Below, piece by piece: positions 22,865 through 33,111 of a stretch of 64,000 nt of DNA. The notes under the pieces are model-generated. The model saw nothing but the letters and a program-made list of their open reading frames with translations, was not told where the DNA came from and did no database searches. A program made the translations under genes and the position numbers. Each line of letters starts with the position of its first letter. Position 1 is the first letter of the stretch. The stretch comes from Vanrija pseudolonga (taxonomy: Eukaryota > Basidiomycota > Tremellomycetes > Trichosporonales > Trichosporonaceae), in contig NC_085853.1 in the NCBI RefSeq assembly GCF_020906515.1, positions 2,232,001-2,296,000 on the forward strand, given 5' to 3'.

Positions 22865-23792
22865 CTACCGCGCACCAAACGCGGCAGCCATCGCCTCCTC
22901 CATCTCGCGCACGCGGCGCGCGAGCGCGTCCCTCTCCTCGGCGGCGCGGCGCGCGTTCTCCTCGGCCTCGAGACGCGCAGCCTCGAGCAGCTGCACGCGG
23001 TCGTTGAGCTCGGCGCGCGCGGCAGCGACGGCGGCACGCGCAATTTCCGACGTGGTGCGGGGCGCCAGCGGCGGGCGCAGCGCAGCGACGAGCTCGTCGG
23101 TCGGCGAGTCGGGCGGGGACTCGGGCTCGGGCTCGGCGCCCTCGTCGCTCGCGCCCGTGCTCTCCTCGCTCGCGTCGCTTGTGGCCGAGCTCGCGCTCCC
23201 GCTCCCCCGCCGCGGGGTGTACGGGGGCGGCGGGGCGGCCGCTACGGGCGCCACGGTGCCGGCTGCTGCGCGGTCCAGGCCCACCATTGCGGGACACGCA
23301 CGGTCGCGCAGCGCTGGGATGTGCCGCGCGCCCGGGGGCAGGTTCCGGATGAGCAGGGCGCGGCTGGCGCCGAGGCTGAACTCGTCGCGTATGGCGAGGA
23401 ACTGGGGCCCGAACTGCGGTGTCTGGGGGTTGTCAGCAACGAACGTCGGCATGCAAGCCGCAGCACTCACCCTCCACTCGATGTACTCGAGCTTGTTGCT
23501 AATGTGTGCGCGCGTGCGCCCGCGCTTGCGCTTGCTGCTCACGTACGCGCGGATCACGGCCTCGGCGTGCGCCGGCGTGCTCGCTGCCGGCGCGGACAGC
23601 TGCTTGAACACCGAGTCGGCGGAGATGATCTGGCCGAGCGCCTGGGGTGTGAGCAGGCTGGTGGGAGAGCGGGGCGAGGCGAATCACGACCGGGGCAACG
23701 CCGCCGTTACCGTACGCTGCGACGGCGGCGCCAAAGGTCGTCGGCGCCGCGTGCTGCTGCTGCTGCCGCTGATGCTCGTAGACTAGCACCAT
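22865..23792 (-). CDS. Cluster-family member I with PPPY motif and coiled coil
   Basis: The minus-strand 3' part is clear: an exon ending at 23471, an intron 23470-23423 (48 nt, phase 0) and the last exon 23422-22865. The core has AEAVIRAYVSSKRKRGRTRA and NKLEYIEWR; the next exon has FLAIRDEFSLG. The pre-core intron of phase 2 is missing here. A PPPPY motif follows in a Pro/Ala-rich stretch, then a Ser/Glu-rich linker, then a C-terminal coiled coil of about 75 residues (RVQLLEAARLEAEENARR). The N-terminal exon probably begins at 23792 (MVLVYEHQRQQQQ) and joins near 23650-23690; several weak donors are possible and I could not settle the first splice. Family placement is firm from the core; the N-terminus is provisional. 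Confidence 0.7.
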
Positions 23793-24268
23793 GGTGTAGG
23801 TGGGTGGTTGAGAGAGAGATGGGCACGCATGGTGCTTGGCTTGATGGTTTTGTGTCTTGGGGATGTAGTAGGCAGGGCCAAGAAGTGGCCAAGACCAAGA
23901 CACCGTGCCGGTGGAGCTGCCTGGAGCTGGTGGAGCTCGACGAGCTATATGCAGCCAGACGGCAGCTGCTGGACACGCCGCTATCGCCGCAGCGTCATGG
24001 CCGACCGGCGAGCGGGGCATGCACTGCTCGTCACCACTATCACCATGCATGCATAGACAAGGCCAGTGACAACAGGCAACGAGGAGCTCCATGATGATCA
24101 AAGACGTCTCTGCCAAGTTTTGTCGCAGATCACCGCAGCAAAGTGCCAAGAAATCAAAATGTCTCGGCACGCCGCGAGGCACCCACCACCACCAAGCAAT
24201 GTCACATTGAAGCAAGCGCGTGGTACCGTACACCGCGTGGAGCACAACTTCTATCGCGAGCCTGGCCA

Positions 24269-24989
24269 TTATCTCTGACAGGTGCACGCTGCCAGCTTCG
24301 CTTCTGCAGCTGCGAGCCTCTCGTCTGCAGCGGCCAGTTTCGCCTCTGTCTCGTCGAGCCGTTCCTGCAGGCTGGCGCGCGCGATCTCAGAGACGAGGTG
24401 CTCGTCCTCGGCGGCGCGCAGCGTGGCGGATACGGTACGGAGCGCCTCGAGGAGGTGCGCGACGCTGCTGCTTGGTGCCATCTCGACCCGGGTGCTGGGC
24501 CCGGCGTCGCCGTCCGTGTCTTGGCCGGACGGCGCCGCACGCGGGTCCTCGCGCCGCCGCCGCGTCTCCTCAAGCTTCTGCGCCTCTTGCGCCAGCAGCC
24601 CGCGGCGCGCGAGCGCCTCGGACACCGGCAGACCGTGGTTCTCGCGCACGGCGAAGAAGGCAGGCGCGAGGGCGGCGTGAACCTGGTGCCACTGGTGAGC
24701 AGTTGCCCCTCGCGAGGCTCGCGAGCACTCGCCCTCGCCTCCAAGTACTCAAGGTCGTCGATGATGCTGTAGATTGACTCGCGGCCCTCGCGGCGTGCCT
24801 TGATGTGTCGCGAGAGGAGCGTCTCGGCTCGTCTACAGTGTCGGTCAGCGTAGGCGCCACGCGGACTCACAGAACATCACTGGTGCGTCCCAGCTCGTTC
24901 AGGAGGGCCTGCCGCGTGGCGACGGCGATCGCCGGTCGGTGGTACGGCTCTCTCGTGCCGGCGAGGTCGGTCGCGGGGCTAAAGGGCAT
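24269..24989 (-). CDS. Cluster-family member J (210 aa), first of the J-K-L trio
   Basis: Minus-strand exons: 24989-24871, 24832-24733 (exactly 100 nt), 24682-24269; phases 2 and 0. Exon 1 ends AVATRQALLNELG..., similar to K and L. The core exon (41-73) has RAETLLSRHIKARREGRES and DDLEYLEAR. The last exon opens with ALAPAFFAVRENHGLP, then SEALARRGL, shared with L. The C-terminus is a coiled coil (about 130-205) ending in ACTCQR, a CxC ending shared with K and L. There is no PPxY. The second intron starts with GC (GCGAGT) rather than GT; it is 50 nt with a CTCAC branch region and CACCAG acceptor, and its place matches the GT-AG introns of K and L. Confidence 0.8.
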
Positions 24990-25235
24990 GTTGGGGGGAG
25001 AGGTTGAGAGAGAATGGACGGTTGCATGAAACGAGACGGCGCGCGCGCTGGTTGTACTAGTACTCGAGTCTCATTCTACAACACAGGGGGTGCGGTGGCA
25101 GGCTTGGGTACAGTCTGCCCCCTGGCAACTATGTCTGGGCAGTGTGCAGCAGTCGCATGTGAGACGGGCAGTAAATGTGGTGGGTGAAAGGGTCACTCAT
25201 CTCGAGGCCGCGCCACACGACGCGTCAGCTATCTT

Positions 25236-26192
25236 CTATCTAATCGACCTGCCACAAGCACAAGCGTCTAATCTCTTCTCCGCGGCCCGGAGCCGCGCCT
25301 CGAGCAGGGCACACCGTCCCTCAGAGGCGATGTACAGGTCCATCACGGCCCTGCGGGCGTTCTCAGCGATGCGGAGCTGGGTGAGGAGACGGACGACGGT
25401 CTCGTCCGGCACTGTCTCCGGCGGCGCCAGCGGGGACAACAGCGTCGGGGGAGGCGGCGGCGGCCGCGGGGGTGGCGGGGCAGTGATAAGAGAGAGCGAA
25501 GGCGGCGGCGGCGGGGGTGGAGGGGACGACACGCGCGGCGGGGGCGGCGGGGGTGGAGGGGACGACACGCGCGGCGAGGGCGGCGGCGGAGGGGTTGGCG
25601 GCGGGGGTGGGGGCGGATCCCGCGTCGGCATCGGGGGTGGAGGAGGCGGCGGCTGCAGCGGAGGGGTAGGCAGCGGCGGGCGCGTCGGCGTGCTCGGCGT
25701 ACCCGGCATCGTAAGGGGGCCCACACTGTCAGAGTATGACGGCGGGTGCTGCTCCTGCCTGCGTTTCCGACTGAGCTCGAGGCTCTTCGCGGCCTGCTCG
25801 CTCACGCCTCGGCGGGAGAGGGCACGCGAGTCGCCGAGGGTGTGGGCTAGACGGACGGCGACGAACGCCGGAGCGAGGGACGGGTCGATCTGGGCGGGGT
25901 CAGCTGGCCCCTCCGCGAGGGTTCGCACCCTCGCTTCCATGCGCTCTAGGTCATCCGAGACCGCGGGGCGCGTCCACCGATCTTGGCGGCGAGCGTTGAC
26001 ATAGTTATCTAGCAGCGTCTCGGCCTTGCTTTGCCCGGGTCAGTTGACGCGCGCCAGGCAGGCCACTCACATCGGGCCGACGGCGCCCGACTCGAGCCGC
26101 GCGAGCAGGTCTTGTCGCGCCGCCACTGCGCCGGAGGGCACTGGTCCGCTTCCGCCTTCGACCAGGAGGCTGTGGGTCCGATTTAAAGCCAT
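25236..26192 (-). CDS. Cluster-family member K (291 aa) with PPSY motif and polyproline, formin FH1-like
   Basis: Minus-strand exons: 26192-26071, 26028-25929 (100 nt), 25889-25236; phases 2 and 0. The pre-core helix DLLARLESGAVGP aligns with LLKRLESGSIGP of L. The core exon (42-74) has KAETLLDNYVNARRQDR and SDDLERMEAR. The last exon starts IDPSLAPAFVAVR, almost the same as L. PPSY lies at 123-126. Next come about 85 residues made largely of proline runs (up to eight), resembling profilin/SH3-binding FH1 sequence. A short coiled coil and the ending ACACGRSIR follow. No FH2 domain is present, so this is not a formin. The 39-nt second intron is short but has GTGCGA, CTGAC and CCCAG. Confidence 0.8.
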
Positions 26193-26526
26193 GCTGTGGT
26201 CTAGAAGAGAGATGGTCGTGTCGTGTTGCGTTCTCCCCGGCCAATCACTCTCAGAATCGAACAACAACGTCGTTGAAGACAGGCTTGGTGGCGCGCGGTT
26301 GGCTTTGCGTCGCGGCAAGCACTGACCAGACGCCCGGCTCGCGCGTGCATCGCCACCCGCCCTCACCCTGCACTGCACTGCTATTAAAACTCATGCATGC
26401 CCTACTACGATGGCTCAACTGTGCCCCGCGTGATTATCAGCGTAGCGCCGGCAGGTGCGGGGTACACCGGGGGTGGGTTACACGGGGAGGACATCGTGTC
26501 TCTATCTACTACGCCACATCCAGCGC

Positions 26527-27549
26527 TCACGCTGGCGGGAACTCGATCACGACCTTGCCCTTCGACCGCTTGCTCTCGAGGCGCGCGAATGCCTGGGCGT
26601 AGTCCTCAAACTTGTATGTCGAGTCCACCACGACGCGCAGCTTCCCCTCCGACACGAGATCGGAGAGCTCCTGCAGCTGGCGGCCGTCGGGGAGCATAAA
26701 GTAGAACTGGTAGTGGATGCCCCTTGCGGCGGCGGCGTTAACCACGCCACGGCTCCGGTACCACAGTACCGCGGAGGCGAGGTATCGCTTGAAGGTTGAC
26801 ACGTCGAAGCCGGCGAGCACACTCGGGGTCAGCTCGCCCGCGATGGTGGCGATGTGCCCCCCGTCCGCCGTGGCAGCGAGCAGGTCGTTCATGTCCCCGC
26901 CGGCACAGTCGAACACCTTGGCAAACTGCGTGCCAATGTCCGCAAGCTTGGTAGCCTTGTAGTCGATAACCTCGTCCGCGCCGACACTGCGAACGAGTAC
27001 TTCGCCCGCCGACGAGGCCGTGGTCGTCACATGCGCGCCGCGGAGCTTGGCGAGCTGGATGGCGAACAGGCCGACACCGCCCGCCCCGCCCGTGATCAGC
27101 AGCCGGTCGCCGGCCGTGACCCCCAAGTGGTCGAGGAGCTGGAGGGCCGTGAGGCCTGCAAGCGGGATACCTGCCGCCTCGACGAGCGGGAGGTTTTTCG
27201 GGGTACGCGCGACGATGCGAGCCGGCAGCGCGACGTACTGCGCCAGCGCGCCGGTGTGCTCCTTGCGCTTCCCGACGCGCACCATGACCTCGTCGCCGAC
27301 GGCAAAAGTCGTGACGCCGTCCCCTAGTGCCGCAACTGTGCCCGACAGCTCGTGGCCCGCAATCCACGGAAACGTGGCCGGAATCAGCGCGCGCGTGTCC
27401 CCCAACCGAACGCGGTAGTCGAGCGGGTTGAGCCCGCCCGCCGCCGTCTTGATGAGCACCTGGCCGGCGCGCGGCGTAGGCTTCGGCACGTCGACGATGG
27501 ACGTGGCCTCGGGGCCGCCATAGCGCGTGTAGCAGATCGCCTTCTGCAT
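26527..27549 (-). CDS. Zinc-free medium-chain NADP-dependent oxidoreductase (quinone reductase-like), 340 aa
   Basis: Single exon of normal length for the family. It starts MQKAICYTRYGGPE, the usual beginning of quinone oxidoreductase-like MDR proteins, then a GroES-like N-terminal domain with GHELSGTVAALG (65-77) and VGDEVMV. The Rossmann segment has LITGGAGGVGLFAIQLAK (151-168), which binds NADP(H). The Cys ligands of zinc-type alcohol dehydrogenases are not where they would be needed, so it should be of the zinc-free quinone reductase/enoyl reductase class. It likely reduces a quinone or an alpha,beta-unsaturated carbonyl compound in the cytosol; the exact substrate cannot be told. It stands between family members K and L on the same strand and is not related to them. 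Confidence 0.9.
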   Translation of the reverse strand: MQKAICYTRYGGPEATSIVDVPKPTPRAGQVLIKTAAGGLNPLDYRVRLGDTRALIPATFPWIAGHELSGTVAALGDGVTTFAVGDEVMVRVGKRKEHTGALAQYVALPARIVARTPKNLPLVEAAGIPLAGLTALQLLDHLGVTAGDRLLITGGAGGVGLFAIQLAKLRGAHVTTTASSAGEVLVRSVGADEVIDYKATKLADIGTQFAKVFDCAGGDMNDLLAATADGGHIATIAGELTPSVLAGFDVSTFKRYLASAVLWYRSRGVVNAAAARGIHYQFYFMLPDGRQLQELSDLVSEGKLRVVVDSTYKFEDYAQAFARLESKRSKGKVVIEFPPA

Positions 27550-28106
27550 GTTGTCGGTGTACTGAGTGGGCGAGATGGAGCGGTGCGAGCCGTGGAGTGC
27601 CGGAAAAAAAGTTTGAGCTCCTGTCCTTATCTATGGATCCAGGTCGCCGAGCGGGGTTGGCCGAACGCCGCCACAAGCTCGCTCGAGTGAAGCCGCGGCG
27701 GGGTCGGCAAGCCGTGCGCGGCCATGTCTCGCCACAGGTTGGCCGCCGGCCACCACCCACCCAACACAGATCGATATGTAAGCATGCGGCAGCACCGCGC
27801 GGCGCACATGTATACTTGTCTGCAGCATGGGCAGGTCGATTTTGAGAAGAAGGAAGTAGAGCCCGAGATCGCCTTGTGTTAATTAGACCGTCCCCGAGTT
27901 CCGGGTCTGTCGACTCCCTCGCGCTGGCCATACATAACTCCCTCCGCGACAACATCACACGCGCTCTCCATCACCATGTACGCCTGTAGCCGGATGCACT
28001 TCCGACCAGGTCTCATGATGCATATGCTACTGGTAGTCCCTCACCCCAGACTCCAGGGGGCCGGCTGTCGAGGGCTGGCACTAGCGTCCCCGCCCCGGGC
28101 GTCGTC
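27550..28106. other. Intergenic region between the oxidoreductase and L
   Basis: 557 nt between the oxidoreductase start and the 3' end of L, both minus strand. An A7 run follows at 27603-27609. It should contain the oxidoreductase promoter. I see no gene. Confidence 0.5.
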
Positions 28107-28941
28107 CTACCATCGCCGCTCGCCTGTCTCCCTCCCACTCTCCCTCCTACACTTGCACGACTGCAGCTCGGCCTCGAAACGAGCCCGCTCGCCCTCAGCA
28201 GCGAGGTACATGTCCATAGCCTTCCTCCGTTCGTTTTCCGCGGTGCGGCGTGCGTCCTCGGCGGCGCGCAGCTGCTCCAGTAGGCGTGAGGTGTCAGTGC
28301 TGGTGCTGCCGTTCGCGTTCGCGTCCGCGCCGTTGGGTGCTGGTGCCCCGCTCAGGATGCTGCTGCTACCGGCCCCACCGTCGGTGTAAGCTGGTGGCTG
28401 CTGGTCAACGCGCCGCTTCCGGCTCGCCTCGAAGCTCTTCGCGGCCTGATCCCTCAGGCCCCGTCTAACGAGCGCCTCGGACTCTGGCAGGCCGAACTCT
28501 TCGCGAACGGCGAGGAACGCGGGCGCGAGGGACGGATCGATCTGGAGGCGTCAGCGGCGCCTACGGGCAGCAAGAGGCAGGCCAACCTTGTCCTCCATCT
28601 TCTCGAGCTCCGCGGCAATCTTGCGCGTCGACTCGAGCGCGTTGCGCTGCGCCTTGACGTGGGCGCTGAGGAGGGTCTCGGCCTTGCTGCGGTGGGTCAG
28701 CGGGCGCATCCTTGCCGTGGCCGCGTCACGACACGACGCACAGAGGGCCGATTGAGCCTGATTCCAGCCGCTTGAGCAGCTGCTGCCCCGCCACGCTGAT
28801 GCGCCCGCGCCCCATGGGCCGCGTCGAGTTCATGTATGTCGCGATTTCGGCGCGCACCATCCCCGGGTCGGGGCGGTAGTACATGTCACCGCTGCTGTTC
28901 ATGGCCATGCCATCCCTGCCATAGTACGGATTGAATGCCAT
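28107..28941 (-). CDS. Cluster-family member L (244 aa) with PPAY motif and coiled coil
   Basis: Minus-strand exons: 28941-28742, 28686-28587 (100 nt), 28541-28107; phases 2 and 0. The N-terminus is Tyr/Gly/Met-rich. The pre-core helix has QQLLKRLESGSIGPL. The core exon (68-100) has KAETLLSAHVKAQRNA and AAELEKMEDK. The last exon begins IDPSLAPAFLAVREEFGLP, then SEALVRRGLRDQAAKSFEAS, which also aligns with J and K. PPAY is at 149-152, the same distance from the exon edge as PPSY in K. A coiled coil (LLEQLRAAEDARRTAENER) leads to SCKCRR, the CxC ending of the trio, plus 10 extra residues. K and L are clearly a duplication pair, with J a little further off. Confidence 0.82.
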
Positions 28942-29532
28942 GGTGTCGATGTGTGAAAGCTCGAGATTGTAGTGATGCTGTTGTTGTTGTTGCTGCCTGT
29001 CTGTTGCTGCTTATATTCACAGCATGAAGCATCAGGGGAGTCGTGGTGATCAGCATCGTGCCCAGCCTCACTGGCACCACCGGCGCCGCGATGGCACCGC
29101 CACGCGCGTCATGCCGTGCACCGACGAACCGGCACCAACGGGAGACACAAGCACACTGCAAATCATGACGACCATATGCACTGCATATGCACCTTCACGT
29201 GTTCTTTGTCAAGAGTGGCAGGTTATGCGAGGCTAGGTTATCAATACATAGCAAGTCGACTGGCTGACGAGATGACCCGTGACGTGTTGTTGTGGCGAAT
29301 CGGCGTTGTGGCAAAGCTCCACCCCATCACCGTCTCCCCCTCGCACCGAGTGATGGATCACAACACTACAAACAACGCAGCAGCGTAAACATCAGCAATG
29401 ATGGCCTCGAGCAGTGATGGACTCGAGCAGTGATGGCCTCGGGCAGTGATGTCCTAGCACCGACGGTAGCCAACCCGTAAAGCGACGGCATCTCAGTCAA
29501 TCCTGGTCCTCATCACAACCATTACGCTCATC
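28942..29532. other. Divergent intergenic region between L and the acidic-protein gene
   Basis: 591 nt between two divergent starts. It holds a CAA/TTG trinucleotide tract (about 28976-28994) in the L leader and the 16-bp tandem repeat listed separately. No gene seen. Confidence 0.5.
29400..29447. repeat. Three tandem copies of a 16-bp unit
   Basis: Unit GATGGCCTCGAGCAGT at 29400-29415, 29416-29431 and 29432-29447, each copy differing from the first by at most one base; a fourth partial copy starts at 29448. It lies 86 nt upstream of the start codon at 29533, so it could be a promoter element array or simple slippage. Confidence 0.8.
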
Positions 29533-31057
29533 ATGATGGCAACCTCAAGCCGCAGCTTCCCCCGCACGGCGTGGTGCGCCAGCGAAGTCCTCGACCCCAG
29601 TGTGACGCCACACGCGCGCCGTCTCCGCACGGCGGCGCGCGACGCGAGTTTAACGTGGGAGCTCGCGGTGCTCGACGGTGACTGGAAGGCGGTCGACGAG
29701 GGCTGCGTCGCGCTCTGCATCCTCGCGAAGGCGGACGAACTGTACGTGGCACCTGGGTAACAGAGCTGACGACAGGGTGGCAACTCGTGAGCTCGACGAC
29801 TGGGTCGTCAATGCCGTCGTGTGGGTCGCGTACGAGATGGTAAGTAAGCTTTAAGTGCCAGCTGACACGCAGGCGAAGGACGCTGCCCCGAGGAAGATGA
29901 CATTCCAGCCCTATACCGAAGTGTTCAGCTTCGTCTCCAAGGCGCTGTACATCATGTGCCTGCCGCCCAAGGAGGCTGCAGCCGTCACCATCGACGTGGC
30001 CGCCTTCGACCCGATCCACGAGGCGCCGTGGACCATGGACGGGGAAGTGGTGAAGGATACGCTCGCGGAGGCCGTACTGCGGTGCTTCGAGCACGTGTAC
30101 GACGCGGGGGTCGAGCACGACACCGACGACGAGGGCACCGAAGGGTCGAGCACAATGTGTAGTGACGATGGGACGCAGGTCGCCAGGGAGGAGAGCGGCG
30201 CCACGAAGGTTGCCGGAGCCGCTGCGAAGAGCGCAAAGCCGCGCCCGTACACCTGGCCCCTGTACCACATGGCGCTGCCCACGATCCCGCTCCTCGTCGC
30301 CACGAACGGGACGCCGCCGGTCCAGGACGTCAGCCTGCCGTTCGACGTTGTGGACTTGGACCGGCTTGTTGTCCCGGGGGTGGTGTGGGAGGATGAGGTG
30401 TGCGCTGAGGCGGGCGGGTACATCGACATTGAAGTCGAGGACAACAATGACAACGACAATGTCGACAATGACAACGGCGATACCGTCCACAATGGAAATG
30501 ACAACAGCGACAACTACGACACCGACTCCGACTCGGACGTCCAGTGCCACCCCGACTGCTTTGACCCGTTCAACTGCCGCTACGACGCAAGCGATACGTG
30601 GGACTGTGAGGAAGACTATGTCCCCGTCGGGCGGGTAGTCGAGCTCGAGGATATGGTCAGCTATGACGTGCCAGCGGACATCATCCTCGCCAGTCTCCTT
30701 CTCGACAAACTCCAGGAGACCCAGACAGTCGATGCAGTCGACCTCGACCTCGAGAGCTTCGACAAGGGCGTCTCCGAGCTCGAACCCAGTCTCGACAGCA
30801 TCGACCACCTCATCCCAGTGTTCGACATCGACGCTCTCCCCGACATGACCGCGATCCTCGCCACGGAGCTTTCAGCGCCAAACATGAGCGACTTTCTCGC
30901 CGACGCGCCGAACATGAGTGACTTTCTCGCCAACGTGCCAGACATGAGCGACTTTGTCGCCCCCACGCCGGACACGAGCGACGAGTTCACCAGCGCCGAC
31001 GCGGACGGCGAGAGCGATAGCTTCGAGTACGACGACGCGGGTGTGTGGGGGCTGTAG
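29533..31057 (+). CDS. Unknown acidic protein with DMSDF repeats (485 aa)
   Basis: Three exons: 29533-29741, 29776-29839, 29873-31057, phases 2 and 0, with introns of only 34 and 33 nt. The N-terminal 120 residues look folded: ELAVLDGDWKAVDEGCVAL, then ELDDWVVNAVVWVAYEM, then YTEVFSFVSKALYIMCLP. The middle has a long Asp/Asn-rich run (about 285-320) with alternating D-N-D. The C-terminal part is strongly acidic with four units of the type P(N/D)MSDF(L/V)A at 30883-30990, each ending in Asp-Phe. I do not recognise the family; the N-terminal part hints at a lineage-specific globular domain. The acidic, aromatic repeats resemble protein-binding or activation-type segments, but no DNA-binding domain is seen. 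Confidence 0.7.
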
Positions 31058-31371
31058 CCGGCTGCGGCCTGCTAGCTTGAAGTTCATGTAGCCACGAGGG
31101 GCAGAGCCAGCCAGCAGCGCCTAGGCATAACTGTGTCCCCGATTGACCGACCTGTAGTTATAGTTAGCATCGTTGCATGAGATACGGCCACTGCCATCGC
31201 CAGCCGGCGACGGGCCCCCGCGCCGCCGCCTCGGAGGGATGCCGAGATGTGTGCCGGGCCGAGCGGATGACGCTGCGGCGGACTTGACCGTGTGCCGATT
31301 TCGAAGACCGGTCCACACTTTAACCTCAACCCACCCATGCCATCTCGCCTTTGCTCACCGCCCACTAACTC

Positions 31372-32928
31372 ATGCTCGCAGCGCGGAGAGCTCTCCAGCT
31401 GCGCAGCGTACACACCATGGCTACGTCGCGCGACTCGATAGCGCACGCCTGGCTAGCGGCCGGGTTGCCGGAGAGCACCCTGGCGGCCTTCACATCCCCT
31501 CCTGGCCCCCAGCCCACGCTGCCATCAAGTTACAAGCTTGGCCGTAAGTTGACCATCTCGGCGTTCGCTAACTCTGAGCCCAGACCTCGCCCAAGCGTCC
31601 ATAGCACTCGCAGCCCTCGGCGCGTCGCAAGTCCAAGCCGACAGGCTCGGCACGCCCCCCGCCCCCGTCTCGGTCGACACCTCCGCCGCAGCCATCGCAT
31701 TCAAGTCGGACCACTTCACGCGGCTCGACGGCGAACGCCTGCCCAACCCATGGGGACCTATTGGTGGCCTGCATACCGTCGCCGACGGGCACGTTCGCAT
31801 CCACGACAACTTCCCGCACCACTGCGAGGGTATCCTCCAGCTGCTCTTGTGCGAACGCCGCCCTGCTGACCGCGCCGAGGTGGCGGAGAAGATCAAGAGC
31901 TGGGGCAAGGTCGCGTTCGAGGACGCCGCGCATGATGCCGGGCTGTGCGCGTACGCTCTCCGCAGCGAGGCCGAGTGGGCCGCTGAGGTGCAGGCCGAGG
32001 CGACGCTGCCGCTGCCTGAGATCACGCGGACCGGCGACGGGCACCACGCGTGCCCGAGCTTTGTGGCTGCTCCACGCGAAGTGGTCGCCCGCCGCCCGCT
32101 CGCCGGCCTGCGCGTCCTCGAGCTGACCCGCATCATTGCTGGCCCGGTAGCAGGGCGCACGCTGGCCGCGTACGGTGCCGACATGCTGTGGATCACGTCG
32201 CTCAACCTGCCCGACCTGCCGGCTGTCGACCGCGACGTGGGGCGCGGGAAGCGGACCGCCCAGCTCGACCTCGACACAGAGGACGGCAGGGCCAAGCTGC
32301 GCGAGCTCGTGGCTGGCGCCGACGTGTTTCTGCAGTCGTACCGCCCTGGCTCGCTCGCCGCACGCGGGTTCGGGTACGACGACGTGCGGGCAATCAACCC
32401 GGGGATCATCTATGCGTCGTGCGTGCAGCAGGAAGAAGCATGTGCTGACAGTACAGGTTGTCTGCGTGGGGACCGCACGGGCCGTGGGCTAACCGCCGCG
32501 GCTTCGACAGCCTGGTACAGACGGCAACGGGGATGAACGTGTCCGAAGCAGTTGCGGCCGGGGACGCCAACGTCGTCGCGCGCCCGCTGCCGACCCAAGC
32601 ACTAGACCACGGCGCGGGCTACTTCCTTGCCTTTGGAATCCTTGCGGCTCTGCACCGCCGGGAGACCGAGGGCGGGAGCTACAACGTCGATGTCAGCCTC
32701 GGCGGCGTGCAGCGCTGGCTCGCGGCCTTGGGACGGCTCGAGGACGGGTTTGCCGTCCGCGACTCTGCATTCGAAGATGCCGACGTGCAGGCCCTCCTTG
32801 AGACCCGCGAGAGCGGGTTTGGGGCCCTCAACTCTACGAAGCACGTCGGGCTGATTGACGGCGCCGATGTTGGGTGGGATATCATGCCACAGCCTCTTGG
32901 GACACATCGTCCAGAGTGGGAATCCTAA
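31372..32928 (+). CDS. Class III CoA-transferase-like protein (CaiB/BaiF family), 492 aa
   Basis: Three exons: 31372-31543, 31584-32418, 32457-32928, phases 1 and 2. The second splice was set by the donor GTGCGT because it restores IIYASLSAWGPHGPW, the family's conserved stretch. The core family region runs from about 240: LAGLRVLELTRIIAGPVAGRT, AYGADMLWI, RGKRTAQLDLDTEDG, ADVFLQSYRPGSL. The part before it (about 65-235) looks like a degenerate copy of the enzyme's other end, as in fungal long members. These enzymes move CoA between carboxylic acids via an aspartyl-CoA intermediate; the donor and acceptor here are unknown. The first 16 residues are basic and amphipathic before a second ATG (31417), so dual mitochondrial/cytosolic starts are possible. 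Confidence 0.83.
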
Positions 32929-33111
32929 TTGAATTACAATCTCGGCGATCGCCGATTAGAAATGTTCATGATGTATCTATTAGCGGGATCAAATTTCACC
33001 CATCGGAACGAGTACGGCCCGACGTCATTGCCGAGCGATGTCCAACTCGTTGTCCATCGCACTCGTTCTCACCACTGACAACAACAACACTCGACACGCG
33101 ACACGCTTACA

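Noticed and set aside
25236-26192. Formin, on the basis of the polyproline block
   Set aside because: No FH2 domain and the rest of the protein follows the cluster-family plan.
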